Of a DNA stretch of 64,000 bases, positions 46,253-57,175 are shown one piece after another. A program made the translations under genes and the position numbers. The notes under the pieces were generated by a model. The model saw only the letters and a program-made list of their open reading frames with translations, was not told the DNA's origin and did not search any database. The DNA comes from Pseudomonas argentinensis (lineage in GTDB: Bacteria > Pseudomonadota > Gammaproteobacteria > Pseudomonadales > Pseudomonadaceae). Where the stretch lies: NCBI RefSeq assembly GCF_001839655.2, contig NZ_CP056087.1, positions 3,844,001 to 3,908,000 on the forward strand. The letters are read 5' to 3'. Every line of letters starts with the position of its first letter. Within the stretch, counting starts at the first letter, position 1.

Positions 46253-46586
46253 AACTCACCTCGAACGCTGAGCGCGTATTTATAGGTATGGAAAAACAAA
46301 TGCCTGGGGACAGCCCGATAGGCTTGCGGTTAAAAAAACCGTGCATCAACGGTGCCAAAAAGTTTTCCAATAAAATCAGCGGTGTTCAAAATATTCATCA
46401 TGCACAATGCAATAACCCTCTCCTGCAATCCGGCATTTTGCACGCTCGGATAACCATACTTCCAACACGCCATTCTGAAAGTTGCCGTTCATCCTGTGAC
46501 CCGCTATTCATTTCGAACGAAATTTGCAGAATTCAATTCGTATTTCCTGAGGCACCCCTCACCCCTGAACAATAAGGAGATGAAAA
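46253..46586. other. A/T-rich upstream region of the KGG stress-protein gene
   Basis: About 330 bases with lower GC than the surroundings, between divergent genes. An imperfect palindrome ATTTCG-AA-CGAAAT lies at 46510-46523. A 95-codon frame here lacks a ribosome binding site and is not credible. Confidence 0.5.
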
Positions 46587-46763
46587 ATGGCGCATAGCAA
46601 TCCAGGCAACTTTGCAAATGATCGTACGAAAGCGGCAGAGGCAGGCCGCAAGGGTGGCAAGAACAGTGGCGGCAACTTCGCCAACGACCGTGAAAAAGCT
46701 GCAGAAGCAGGCCGCAAGGGTGGCCAGAACAGTCATGGCGGTGGTGGCAAGCGCGCATCCTAA
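46587..46763 (+). CDS. KGG-repeat general stress protein (58 aa)
   Basis: A 58-residue, glycine- and lysine-rich hydrophilic protein with AAGGAGA at 46574-46580 as its ribosome binding site. It consists of two near-identical units, GNFANDRTKAAEAGRKGG and GNFANDREKAAEAGRKGG, followed by a GGGGKRAS tail; this is the KGG/con-10 motif of YciG and GsiB-like stress proteins. Such proteins are hydrophilin-like and typically accumulate in stationary phase, desiccation or osmotic stress. A strong terminator follows at once. Confidence 0.93.
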   Translation: MAHSNPGNFANDRTKAAEAGRKGGKNSGGNFANDREKAAEAGRKGGQNSHGGGGKRAS

Positions 46764-46770
46764 CAGCGAC

Positions 46771-46804
46771 AACCCAGGCCCCGTACAAGGGGCCCGGGTT
46801 TTTC
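46771..46804 (+). terminator. Rho-independent terminator of the KGG stress-protein gene
   Basis: AACCCAGGCCCC and GGGGCCCGGGTT form a 12-bp stem with one mismatch, followed by TTTT. It starts seven bases after the stop. Confidence 0.92.
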
Positions 46805-47216
46805 GGGGAGATAAGCTGATAGCCGCAAAACAATGCATGCATTTGCAACTGTACACGCAACCATCCTGTACAACTTAGCTCGCCATTTCAGGCAGGCGGC
46901 CCTTTTAAACTTGTTCGGCAGTGGGTCTTCCAGGAATAAATCTTCTTACGCAATACGGCTTTCTATACAAAAACAGTCGGCGCATAACTTTTCGTTAGTT
47001 CGACTCCGCCAACTTGACAACTTCACTCCAGCGATAATTCTCCACACGCCATGGAAAAGGGCTGCATAAGCTTCAGTGATGTATAAAAACTCACTGGCCG
47101 CCGATGAAACCCTGTACGACTGGCCGTCCATAAAGCGGTACAGGGAGATCGAGCACAGTCATACAAGATTCCTGCCGAACCGCCGGGCACAGTGAAGCCT
47201 TCACACAGGAGGCTTC
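46805..47216. other. A/T-rich intergenic region before doxX-like gene
   Basis: About 410 bases without a credible gene. A perfect 8-bp inverted repeat, CCCTGTAC (47110-47117) and GTACAGGG (47138-47145), lies about 70 bases before the next start and could be an operator or a leader hairpin. Otherwise I see nothing. Confidence 0.45.
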
Positions 47217-47624
47217 ATGACCACTGCAATCGCACCCCAGGGACACCCCCACGATTGGGCGCTGCTGTTTTTACGCGTGACGGGCAGCCTGTTGCTGCTG
47301 GTCGTGCACGGGCTGCCCAAGGCGCTCAACTTCCAGGCCGAGCTCGGCTTGATCGAAGATCCGTTCGGGCTGGGCCCGCACCTGACCCTCAGCCTGGCGA
47401 TCTTCGCCGAGGTGCTGTGCCCCCTGCTGATCATCGCCGGTGCCTTCGTCCGGCTGGCCACGCTGCCGGTGCTGGCCGTGCTGGTGGTATCGCTGGCCGT
47501 CGTGCACCCCGAATGGAGCCTGGGCGAAGGGCAATTCGCCTGGCTGCTGGCGATCATCTTCACCACCTTGCTGATCGCCGGCCCCGGCAGGTTTGCCCTG
47601 GGCAAACGGCTGCCGTGGCAATGA
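47217..47624 (+). CDS. DoxX-family membrane protein
   Basis: A 135-residue protein with four hydrophobic segments and the opening LLFLRVTGSLLLLVVHGLPKAL, typical of DoxX/DoxD-like proteins. An AGGAGG site supports the ATG. Homologues are associated with redox or quinone-linked functions but most are uncharacterised. Its stop overlaps the start of an OprD-type porin gene (ATGA), now a pseudogene, so the two were once an operon. Confidence 0.9.
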   Translation: MTTAIAPQGHPHDWALLFLRVTGSLLLLVVHGLPKALNFQAELGLIEDPFGLGPHLTLSLAIFAEVLCPLLIIAGAFVRLATLPVLAVLVVSLAVVHPEWSLGEGQFAWLLAIIFTTLLIAGPGRFALGKRLPWQ

Positions 47625-48414
47625 GCCGCCTCGCCTGGGTGCTGGCAGTCGGTACGGCAGCGGCTGGCACGCCTGCCTGGGCGAGCGAACAGCCGGGGTG
47701 GAGCCTGCTCAGCCGCAACTACTTTCTGCACAGCGATACGCGCAGCGCTTCGACGCGGCGGAGTTATCGCCAGGAGTGGGCCCAGGGTTTCATCAGCGAG
47801 TCGCACTCACCCTTCACCCCGGGCCCGTTCGGCCTGGGTGTGGATGCCCAGGGCTCAGAGGGTCTGTTGCCGTTTCACGCACGGTCGCGCCGACGCCCGT
47901 TTTGCCGCGAGGCAAGGGCCGCGGCCGCTCCCGGCGGGCTTGCGGCATTTCCCACATCCGTGTGGGGCACACAGATGCGAAGTTTAGCGGGCTAAATGAG
48001 CCGGCGAGAAACGCCGCATCGCGACAAAACGGGCCCGGCCCTGCGGGTTGCGCGGGAAATGGCCTCCGCTGTGGTTGCAGGACTTGGCGAGGGACGACGC
48101 GGACGGCTAGTCCATTCCCGGCGTCCTGCGCCTAACCGGAGGCCATTCTCGCGGCAACGCGGCTCGCGCTGAAACGGCAACAGACCTTAGCCCCCTATGA
48201 TGGGCAAAGCGGGCGCTACGTGCCGCAACAGGGTGACGGCGGCAAACACTGGGAGCGTGTTATCGAGCTGCGCTACCGGGTGCCCGGCGGCGCGGCCAAG
48301 GACCTGTCGGTCGCCCTCGCCCACGCCGCCCACCGTGCCAACGCCGCGCAAGCCGGGGTTGACATCGATCGCCTGTACCTGGTCGTCGAGTACCCGATCG
48401 GTGGTGCCTTCTGA
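47621..48414 (+). pseudogene. OprD-family outer membrane porin remnant
   Basis: The first 79 codons encode a signal peptide (LAVGTAAAGTPAWA) and the porin's N-terminal strands, SLLSRNYFLHSDTR and SYRQEWAQGFISE, diagnostic for OprD. Homology stops near 47857. It resumes in another frame at about 48190 with RYVPQQGDGGKHWERVIELR and ends as RLYLVVEYPIGGAF, the normal porin C-terminus with a terminal phenylalanine. Roughly 270 residues of barrel are gone, replaced by a 326-bp element. OprD porins admit basic amino acids, peptides or aromatic acids, so this strain lost one such channel. Confidence 0.88.
47861..48186. mobile_element. MITE-like element with perfect 17-bp inverted ends inside the porin remnant
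   Basis: GGTCTGTTGCCGTTTCA (47861-47877) is exactly inverted at 48170-48186. Inside, GTTGCGCGGGAAATGGCCTCCG-type sequence near 48047-48068 is inverted again at 48137-48158, forming a large hairpin. There is no transposase frame. It sits exactly at the junction where the porin gene is missing its middle. Confidence 0.72.
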
Positions 48415-48614
48415 CCGAGCCCGGCGTGGGAGCACCGGGCTCGGCCAGGGCAACCCGTGATCGATTCGACACACGGCAGGCGCGGTGACTGAAATCCTCG
48501 GCGCCAGCGTCTACAGTCGAAGTGTGGGGCACGGCGGTCATTGGTCAAACAGTCCGAACTTTTCGCCGTTACCGCACCCTGTAGAGAACACCGCAAACGA
48601 CGTTCGGGAACACC

Positions 48615-49001
48615 ATGATCAAATCCGCCAAACACCGCGCCACCGTGATCTGCCATCAGCAGGGCAAAGTCCTGCTGGTGCGCAAGGCCGACGCGAAATG
48701 GACACTGCCAGGCGGCAAGATCGAAGCCAACGAAGGGCCGGCCGAAGCAGCGTTGCGCGAGCTGTGCGAGGAAACCGGGCTGGACAGCCAGGCCCTGGAA
48801 TTTCTGGCCCTGCACCAATTCGACAGCCGCCCCCACCACGTCTTCCGCCTGGCGGTACCGGAAACCCTGGCAGCACGGCCGCTGAACGAAATCGCCGATT
48901 GCCGCTGGTTCTCCACCGTCGACCTGGACACGGCGATCAAGAAGTCCGCACGCAAACTACTGGAACTGTATTTTCCCGGCAACTCGGGTGAGCCCGCCTG
49001 A
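48615..49001 (+). CDS. Nudix hydrolase
   Basis: A 128-residue protein with a complete Nudix box, GGKIEANEGPAEAALRELCEETGL, at about 36-59 (G-x5-E-x7-R-E-x2-E-E-x-G). It hydrolyses a nucleoside diphosphate linked to another group; the size is that of MutT/ADP-ribose-type housecleaning enzymes. The gene is alone, convergent with the hybrid-kinase gene, and its substrate cannot be told. Confidence 0.93.
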   Translation: MIKSAKHRATVICHQQGKVLLVRKADAKWTLPGGKIEANEGPAEAALRELCEETGLDSQALEFLALHQFDSRPHHVFRLAVPETLAARPLNEIADCRWFSTVDLDTAIKKSARKLLELYFPGNSGEPA

Positions 49002-49018
49002 GCGAAGGCAATGCCGGC

Positions 49019-51481
<2,463 letters not shown>

Positions 51482-51756
51482 GATAGGACCCAAGCCGGCA
51501 GAGGGAAGAAGCGGAGCGAGGCAGCCATTGAAGCCTGTCTGGCGGTTTTTTGCCACCGAACCGGCAATTTATCTTCAGGGCCGCCAGGACACGGCGCAGC
51601 CCCCACGCCGCGCGGTTGCCCGGCGAACCGGCAGGCTTGACGACGGTCACCCATGCCCGTTGAAACGGCTGACCTGTGCATGCAGCAAGCGCACTGGACA
51701 CCGCCCGTGAAGGAGCTGCAGGCTGCGACCCCAGGTTCGCCGGGGCAGCGCCTGGG

Positions 51757-53691
51757 TCAGTGCTCGGGGAGCGAGGCCCGGACCTTTTCCAGCAGCTCGT
51801 TCATTTTGAACGGCTTGGCCAGCAGTTCCATGCCGCGCCTCAGGAACACCTCGCGATTGATGGCCTTCTCGGCGTAGCCGGTCATGAACAGGATCGGCAG
51901 GTCCCGGCGCAGGGTGCGCGCCCGCTCGGCCAGTTCGCGGCCATTCATGCGCGGCAAGCCCACATCGGTAAGTAGCAGGTCGATCCGCCCCTCGCCTTGC
52001 AGGTGAACCAGTGCAGTCTCCACATCGCCAGCCTGGACACAGCGGTAGCCCGCCTCTTCGAGCACCTCGGCCACGAACGAGCGTACCGAGGGCACGTCCT
52101 CGACGATCAACACGTACTCGCCGGCGCCGCGGTAGTCCGTCTGCTCGGCAGCCGCCTGGATGACCAGCGGTTCGCTGCTGACCGGCAGCATGACGGTCAC
52201 TTCCGTGCCACGCCCGGGCGCGCTGCGGATGCCCGCATGCCCTCCGGACTGGCGGGCGAAGCCGTAGATGGTCGACAGCCCCAGGCCGGTACCCTGGCCT
52301 ACCGGCTTGGTGGTGAAGAAGGGGTCGAACACCTTGTCGATCAACGCATGTTCGATGCCGGTGCCGTCATCGCGCACCGACAGGGCGATATAGGCGCCGT
52401 CGGTCAGGTTCGGGTCACCACTGGAATGGGCGGTGTAGGTGGTCACCCAGATATGGCCGCCCCGGGGCAACGCGTCGCGGGCGTTAATCACCAGGTTGAG
52501 CACCGCGCTTTCCAGCTGGCTGGGGTCGACCAGGGCGATCGACGGCTTGCCGTTGAGCTCCAGGGTCAGGGAAATCTGCTCGCCGATGGTACGCATCAGC
52601 ATGTCTTCCAGCGAACGAATGCGTTCGTTGACGTCCACGGCCCGGTTGTCCAGGGGCTGCTTGCGGGCGAAGGCCAGCAGGCGATGGGTCAGCGCGGCGG
52701 CGCTCATCGCCGAATTGAGGGCCGCATCGGTATACAGCTGCACGCGATCCAGGCGGTGTTCGCTCACCCGCTTCTGGATCAGTTCCAGGCTGGTGATGAT
52801 GCCGGTGAGCATGTTGTTGAAGTCATGGGCGATGCCACCGGTAAGGTTGCCCAGCGCCTCCATCTTCTGCATCTGCAACAGCTGCGCTTCGGTACGCGCG
52901 CGTTCGGCCACCTCGTGGGCCAGCTGGGTGGTGGCATCGTCCAGTTGGGCCTTGTGCAGGCGCTCGCGGCGGCGGTGCTCGGTGACGTCCTCGACGAACA
53001 CCAGGCTCACCGCCGAATCCCGGTAGGGCGATACCTGCCACTCGGTTTCCCGCGACTCGCCGTGTACCTGCATGGTCAGCGAGCCTCTCCAGCGTTCCCC
53101 TGCCGCCAGCCGCCCGCGCAACTCGTCGAGCATGGCTGCCTGGTCATCGGCAAAGCACCGACGCAGGCCCTCCGCGCCACCGATCAGCTGGGCGAAGGCG
53201 TGGTTGCACTCATGTACCGCCAGGTCGGCACCCAGCACGGCGATGGGCGCGCTGACGTTGACGAAGATCTCCCGAAAGCGCGCCTCACTGGCGCGCAGGG
53301 CATCCTCGGTATCACGCACGCGCATCAGCGTGCGCAGGGTGGCCAGCAGCACGTCCGGGTCGACCGGGTGCACCAGGTAGGCATCGGCCCCGGCCTCCAG
53401 ACCGGTGACGATGTCGCCGGTCTGGATCGACGCGGCGGACACGTGGATCACCGGCAGCAGCGCGGTGCGCGGTTCGGCCCGCAGGCTGCGGACGATGTCG
53501 AAGCCGCTCATGTCCGGCAGGTTGACGTCGAGCACCAGGGCATCGATCGCGTCGCCGCGAATCAGCGCCAGGCCATCGCAGCCGGTGCCAGCCTCCAGCA
53601 CCTGATAGCCATGGCGCTCCAGGCGTCGGCGCAGGGCGTAGCGGGTGGCGGCGTTGTCATCGACGATCAGGACGCGGCTGTCACTGTTCAT
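51757..53691 (-). CDS. Hybrid kinase with receivers at both ends (REC-PAS-HisKA-HATPase-REC)
   Basis: A 644-residue soluble protein starting at the ATG that gives MNSDSRVLIVDDNAATR; it overlaps the preceding kinase gene by 11 bases. The N-terminal receiver has its aspartate in LVLDVNLPDM near 53, followed by a PAS domain (about 135-250), a coiled coil, the histidine in [13 protein letters not shown] near 287, ATP motifs NLVINARDAL, DDGTGI and GTGLGLSTIYG, and a C-terminal receiver with LLLTDVGLPRM near 574. The N-terminal receiver could take phosphate from the upstream kinase, making a relay. Its place in the operon suggests it carries the stressosome output. Confidence 0.93.
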   Translation of the reverse strand: MNSDSRVLIVDDNAATRYALRRRLERHGYQVLEAGTGCDGLALIRGDAIDALVLDVNLPDMSGFDIVRSLRAEPRTALLPVIHVSAASIQTGDIVTGLEAGADAYLVHPVDPDVLLATLRTLMRVRDTEDALRASEARFREIFVNVSAPIAVLGADLAVHECNHAFAQLIGGAEGLRRCFADDQAAMLDELRGRLAAGERWRGSLTMQVHGESRETEWQVSPYRDSAVSLVFVEDVTEHRRRERLHKAQLDDATTQLAHEVAERARTEAQLLQMQKMEALGNLTGGIAHDFNNMLTGIITSLELIQKRVSEHRLDRVQLYTDAALNSAMSAAALTHRLLAFARKQPLDNRAVDVNERIRSLEDMLMRTIGEQISLTLELNGKPSIALVDPSQLESAVLNLVINARDALPRGGHIWVTTYTAHSSGDPNLTDGAYIALSVRDDGTGIEHALIDKVFDPFFTTKPVGQGTGLGLSTIYGFARQSGGHAGIRSAPGRGTEVTVMLPVSSEPLVIQAAAEQTDYRGAGEYVLIVEDVPSVRSFVAEVLEEAGYRCVQAGDVETALVHLQGEGRIDLLLTDVGLPRMNGRELAERARTLRRDLPILFMTGYAEKAINREVFLRRGMELLAKPFKMNELLEKVRASLPEH

Positions 53692-54556
53692 TGGCCACCT
53701 CTGCAGCAATGGCCAGCGGAATGATCACCGAGAACACCGAGCCGACGCCGGGCTCGCTCTGCACCCCCACCTCGCCGCCGAGCAGCGCTGCGAAGCGCTT
53801 GCACAGCGACAGGCCCAGGCCGGTGCCACGCAGGCGTTTCTGCAGGGGCGAGTCGATCTGCGAGAAATCCTCGAACAGGGCGTCGTGCAGCTCGGCGGCG
53901 ATACCGATGCCGGTGTCGCTGACCGCGAAGCGCACCCGGTCGCTGCCTTCCAGGCGCGCCGACACGCGCACTTCGCCGCGGGCGGTGAACTTCAGCGAGT
54001 TGGAAATGAAGTTGCGCAGGATCTGGGCGAGCTTCTTGTCATCGGTGTACAGGCGCGGCAAGCCCACCGGCTCTTCGAAGATCAGGTCCACCGCGCGGGC
54101 ATCGACGATGGGCCGGAACATGCCGCGCAGCGCCGAGAACAGGTCGAGCATGTCGAACCAGGCCGGGGAAATGCTGATCCGCCCCGCCTCGATCTTGGCC
54201 AGGTCGAGCAGGTCGTCGACCATGTCGCTCAGCTCCCGGGCGGCGGTGCTGACGAAAGCGACCTGGCGGTGCTGCTCGGGACTGAGCGGGCCGTCGAGTT
54301 CGTCGCTGAGCAGGCTGGTGATGCTCAGGATCGAGCCCAGCGGGGTGCGGAACTCATGGCTCATGTAGGACAGGAAACGGCTTTTCAGATCCGACGCCTG
54401 GCGCAACTCCTCGGCCTGGTTGTCGAGCTCGGCGTACAGGGCCAGCACGCCCTGATTGGTTTCCTCGAGCTCTTCGCGCAGGGCGGCGCTCTCGCTGCGC
54501 AATTGGGCGATCAGCGCGGCCTGCTCGGCATGGGTGAGGTTTTCGGGTTCAGCCAT
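53681..54556 (-). CDS. Stressosome-associated histidine kinase
   Basis: A 291-residue soluble kinase from the ATG at 54556, overlapping the phosphatase gene by 8 bases. Residues 10-60 form a coiled coil with ALREELEETNQGVLALYAEL, which I associate with kinases encoded after RsbT-type genes. The phosphoacceptor is in FLSYMSHEFRTPLGSI near 66, and ATP-binding motifs are NFISNSLKFT, DTGIGI and GTGLGLSLCK. It lacks a sensor domain, so its input must come from a partner protein, probably RsbT or the fused ATPase/phosphatase. The likely receiver is the N-terminal domain of the next gene product. Confidence 0.93.
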   Translation of the reverse strand: MAEPENLTHAEQAALIAQLRSESAALREELEETNQGVLALYAELDNQAEELRQASDLKSRFLSYMSHEFRTPLGSILSITSLLSDELDGPLSPEQHRQVAFVSTAARELSDMVDDLLDLAKIEAGRISISPAWFDMLDLFSALRGMFRPIVDARAVDLIFEEPVGLPRLYTDDKKLAQILRNFISNSLKFTARGEVRVSARLEGSDRVRFAVSDTGIGIAAELHDALFEDFSQIDSPLQKRLRGTGLGLSLCKRFAALLGGEVGVQSEPGVGSVFSVIIPLAIAAEVANEQ

Positions 54557-55565
54557 GGACGGCCTCCAACGCGATGACCACCACCGTGACATCGTCACGG
54601 CCGCGGCAGAAATCCCGGTGCAGCACGGCGGCGATCACCGCCGGGTGACGGTAGGCCAGCCCCGGGTAGTCGCCCAGGTTCCAGCGCGACTGCAGGCCAT
54701 CGCTGTGCATGATCAGCAGTTGGCCGCTCACCTGCTCGAAGTCGAACGGCTGCGCCTTGCGATACTGACCGCCGACGATCCCCGGGTGAGAAGCCAGGCC
54801 GCGGGACTTCCCAGTGCCGATCAGGCTGGCGGTAATATTGCCAATGCCGACAAAACGCAGGTTGCCGAGGTCGAGCCGCGCCTGGGCGATGGCCACCGCG
54901 CCACCGCGCGAGCCCTGCATGGCGCGGTGTAAGTCATCGATCAGTAGCAGGGGGTCATTGAAGGGCCCGTGGGCAAACGCCTGGGTGCCCGCCAGGGCGG
55001 CTTGTTCGGCTTCCTCGCCGTGGCCCAGCCCATCGACCACAAGGGCGCTGATGGCGTTGCCGCTGAGCGCCACGTGCCAGGCATCGCCACAGGCCGGGTC
55101 GCCATTGAGTGCATGCTGGCTGACGCCAATGGGCAGATCCGGTTTTTTCACGGTGCGCGGATAGAAGCGCGCGAGCAGCACGGCGCCGCGCCCATCGGCG
55201 TAGGCGTCGAAGACATCCGCCTGGCGAGTGATCGCCCCCAGACCGATGCCCTGGGTGCCACCGGTGGAGTAGCCGTCTGCCAGGCAGGCATCGAGGTCGA
55301 ACCCGGCGGCGCGGTCCACGGCGACGATTTCCACCCCGGCACCATTGCTGCGTGGCAATACCCGCAGGTGCAGCTCGCCACGCCCGGCATGCTTGAGCAG
55401 GTTGCTGGCCAGTTCCGTGGCCACCAGCGCCACCCGCCCGGCGTCGGACGCGTCGAACCCCTGCCCTTCGGCCAGCTTCTGGGCGCTGCGTCGGGCATGG
55501 CCGACCTGGCTGTCGTCGTCGATGGGCAGCACCTGGGTGACGCTGCCGCTGATGCTCATGTCCAT
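54549..55565 (-). CDS. Fused anti-sigma-type ATPase and PP2C/SpoIIE-type phosphatase (RsbX-like)
   Basis: A 338-residue two-domain protein; an ATG two codons later (55559) would give an exact ATGA overlap with rsbT and is equally possible. Residues 15-135 are a GHKL ATPase of the RsbW/RsbT kind, with ATELASNLLKHAG (N box) and GGTQGIGLGAITRQ (G boxes). Residues 145-335 are a PP2C-like phosphatase with metal-binding aspartates in ACGDAWHV, VDGLGHGEEAE, MHSDGLQ and GRDDVTVVV. By analogy with RsbX it should dephosphorylate RsbR and RsbS and reset the stressosome. Confidence 0.88.
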   Translation of the reverse strand: MDMSISGSVTQVLPIDDDSQVGHARRSAQKLAEGQGFDASDAGRVALVATELASNLLKHAGRGELHLRVLPRSNGAGVEIVAVDRAAGFDLDACLADGYSTGGTQGIGLGAITRQADVFDAYADGRGAVLLARFYPRTVKKPDLPIGVSQHALNGDPACGDAWHVALSGNAISALVVDGLGHGEEAEQAALAGTQAFAHGPFNDPLLLIDDLHRAMQGSRGGAVAIAQARLDLGNLRFVGIGNITASLIGTGKSRGLASHPGIVGGQYRKAQPFDFEQVSGQLLIMHSDGLQSRWNLGDYPGLAYRHPAVIAAVLHRDFCRGRDDVTVVVIALEAVHG

Positions 55566-55960
55566 CGGGTGATCGTGATCCTGGTGCCTTTTCCCGGCTC
55601 GCTGTCCAGTTCGAATTCGTCGACCAGGCGCTTGGCGCCGGTGAGGCCGAGGCCCAAGCCGTTGCCGGAGGTCCAGCCATCGGTCATGGCCAGCTTGAGG
55701 TCGGGGATGCCCGGGCCTTCGTCACGAAAGGTCAGGCGCAGGCCGACCCGCGTGCTGTCGTCCAGCACCTGCCAGTCCATGTCCCCGCCGCCACCGTAGA
55801 CCATGGTGTTGCGCGCCAGCTCGCTGACCGCAGTGACCAGCTTGGTCAGATCGATCAGCCGCATGCCGCACTCGGTGGCCAGCTTGCGGGTCGTCTGGCG
55901 GGCCAGTACCACGTCCTGCTCGATGGCGATCGGCTGGGTACCACTGCTGCGCACGATCAT
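55556..55960 (-). CDS. rsbT: RsbT-type serine/threonine kinase (anti-sigma regulatory factor)
   Basis: A 134-residue GHKL-fold kinase. The N box is TAVSELARNTMVYGGGG near 45, the G1 box DEGPGI near 82 and the G2 box SGNGLGLGLTGAKRLVDEF near 100, all typical of RsbT. It phosphorylates STAS-domain partners (RsbR on threonine, RsbS on serine) and is held by the RsbR-RsbS complex until stress releases it. Its start overlaps rsbS by four bases and its end overlaps the phosphatase gene. In Bacillus it then activates RsbU; no RsbU gene is seen here. Confidence 0.93.
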   Translation of the reverse strand: MIVRSSGTQPIAIEQDVVLARQTTRKLATECGMRLIDLTKLVTAVSELARNTMVYGGGGDMDWQVLDDSTRVGLRLTFRDEGPGIPDLKLAMTDGWTSGNGLGLGLTGAKRLVDEFELDSEPGKGTRITITRWT

Positions 55961-56319
55961 CGCCGCGCCACTCGCTCACGCAGGCGCTGCATGCCACGCT
56001 CCACATCCAGCGCGGTGCTCACGCCGGGCAGGGTCATGCCCAGTTCCACCAGGGTGATCGCCACCGCCGGCTGCATGCCGACCAGCATGGTTTCGGCGTC
56101 CATGATGCGCGACAAGCCGGAAATGGTGCCGATCATCCGGCCGATGAACGAATCGACCATGTCCAGCGCCGAGATGTCGATCAACACGCCGCGGGCCGAG
56201 GTCTTGCTGATCAGTTCGGCGAGGTCGTCCTGCAGGGTCAGGGCGAGTTGGTCGTGCATGTCGACCTGAATGGTCACCAGCAGGAACTCACCCATCCGCA
56301 AAATCGGGATGCGTTCCAT
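55957..56319 (-). CDS. rsbS: RsbS-type STAS antagonist
   Basis: A 120-residue single STAS domain. The segment LIDISALDMVDSFIGRMIG near residues 45-65 contains the serine that RsbT phosphorylates in Bacillus RsbS, and GMQPAVAITLVELGM follows as in the family. It is the scaffold protein of the stressosome and sequesters RsbT. It starts four bases after the rsbR stop and overlaps rsbT. Confidence 0.94.
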   Translation of the reverse strand: MERIPILRMGEFLLVTIQVDMHDQLALTLQDDLAELISKTSARGVLIDISALDMVDSFIGRMIGTISGLSRIMDAETMLVGMQPAVAITLVELGMTLPGVSTALDVERGMQRLRERVARR

Positions 56320-56323
56320 GGGC

Positions 56324-57175
56324 TCAACCCGCTTTTGCGAGGTTGACGCCCAGGCGGCTCAGCGCCAGCTTCAGGGCGTCGGCCAGGTTGGCCTTGGTGA
56401 CTACACCTTGCAGGTCGAGGCCCAGGTGCACGATGGTCTGGGCGATCTGCGGACGCACGCCGCTGATGATGCAATCCGCGCCCATCAGGCGGATGGCGGT
56501 CACGGTCTTGAGCAGGTGCTGGGCGACCAGGGTGTCGACGGTCGGCACGCCGGTGATGTCGATGATGGCGATTTCTGCCCCAGTATCGACGATGCGCTGC
56601 AACAGCGACTCCATCACCACCTGGGTGCGTTGCGAATCCAGGGTGCCGATCATCGGCAGCGCCAGCACGCCATCCCACAGTTTGACCACCGGGGTGGACA
56701 GCTCCAGCAGTTCTTCCTGCTGGCGCTTGATCACCGCCTCGCGGGATTTCTGGAAGGTGCGGATGGTATGCATGCCCAGGTTGTCGAACAGCTCGGAAAC
56801 ATCCAGCACTTGCTGGGCCTGTTGCTCGGGCTGATCGCTGTAGTGGCGCTGCAGCAGGGCGAACAGCGGGCCCTTGAGGGCGAAGATGAAGTTGGCGGTC
56901 TGGTGCGAGTCATGACCGAGCAAGGCACGACTGGCCGACAGGCGCTCGAGAAATTGGCGCACAGCCTCCCAGCCGGCGGTGGCGATGTTCGAGCCGCTGT
57001 CGCTTTCCAGCGCAGCCAGGGTCAGTTGCAGGAACTCGCTGGTCTGCTGTTGCAGCTCCTGCTCCTTGAGGTTGCGGGTCGAGCCGCTGGCCTCCAGGCC
57101 TCTGCTCCATTCACCCAGCAATTGCGCCTGGTTGTTCTTGATCGCCTGGACGGTGCCGGTCTGCAGTGCTGCCAT
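56324..57175 (-). CDS. rsbR: RsbR-type stressosome sensor (globin-like N-terminus plus STAS)
   Basis: A 283-residue protein with an AGGAG site before its ATG. Residues 1-150 are an all-helical RsbR/RsbRD N-terminal sensor domain (AIKNNQAQLLGEWSRGL opening, LFDNLGMHTIRTFQKSRE linker helix). Residues 160-278 are a STAS domain with IIDITGVPTVDTLVAQHLLKT, which includes the threonines phosphorylated by RsbT in Bacillus. No haem- or flavin-binding residues are obvious. It should co-assemble with RsbS into a stressosome that responds to an unknown stress. It is the first gene of the minus-strand operon. Confidence 0.94.
   Translation of the reverse strand: MAALQTGTVQAIKNNQAQLLGEWSRGLEASGSTRNLKEQELQQQTSEFLQLTLAALESDSGSNIATAGWEAVRQFLERLSASRALLGHDSHQTANFIFALKGPLFALLQRHYSDQPEQQAQQVLDVSELFDNLGMHTIRTFQKSREAVIKRQQEELLELSTPVVKLWDGVLALPMIGTLDSQRTQVVMESLLQRIVDTGAEIAIIDITGVPTVDTLVAQHLLKTVTAIRLMGADCIISGVRPQIAQTIVHLGLDLQGVVTKANLADALKLALSRLGVNLAKAG

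Noticed and set aside
46288..46575. A 95-codon plus-strand frame upstream of the KGG protein
   Set aside because: No ribosome binding site, unusual composition and a position in the A/T-rich promoter region make it unlikely.
48127..48160. GCCTAAC near the porin remnant as an integron attC core (RYYYAAC)
   Set aside because: No matching GTTRRRY partner at a suitable distance and no cassette or integrase; the sequence is explained by the inverted-repeat element.
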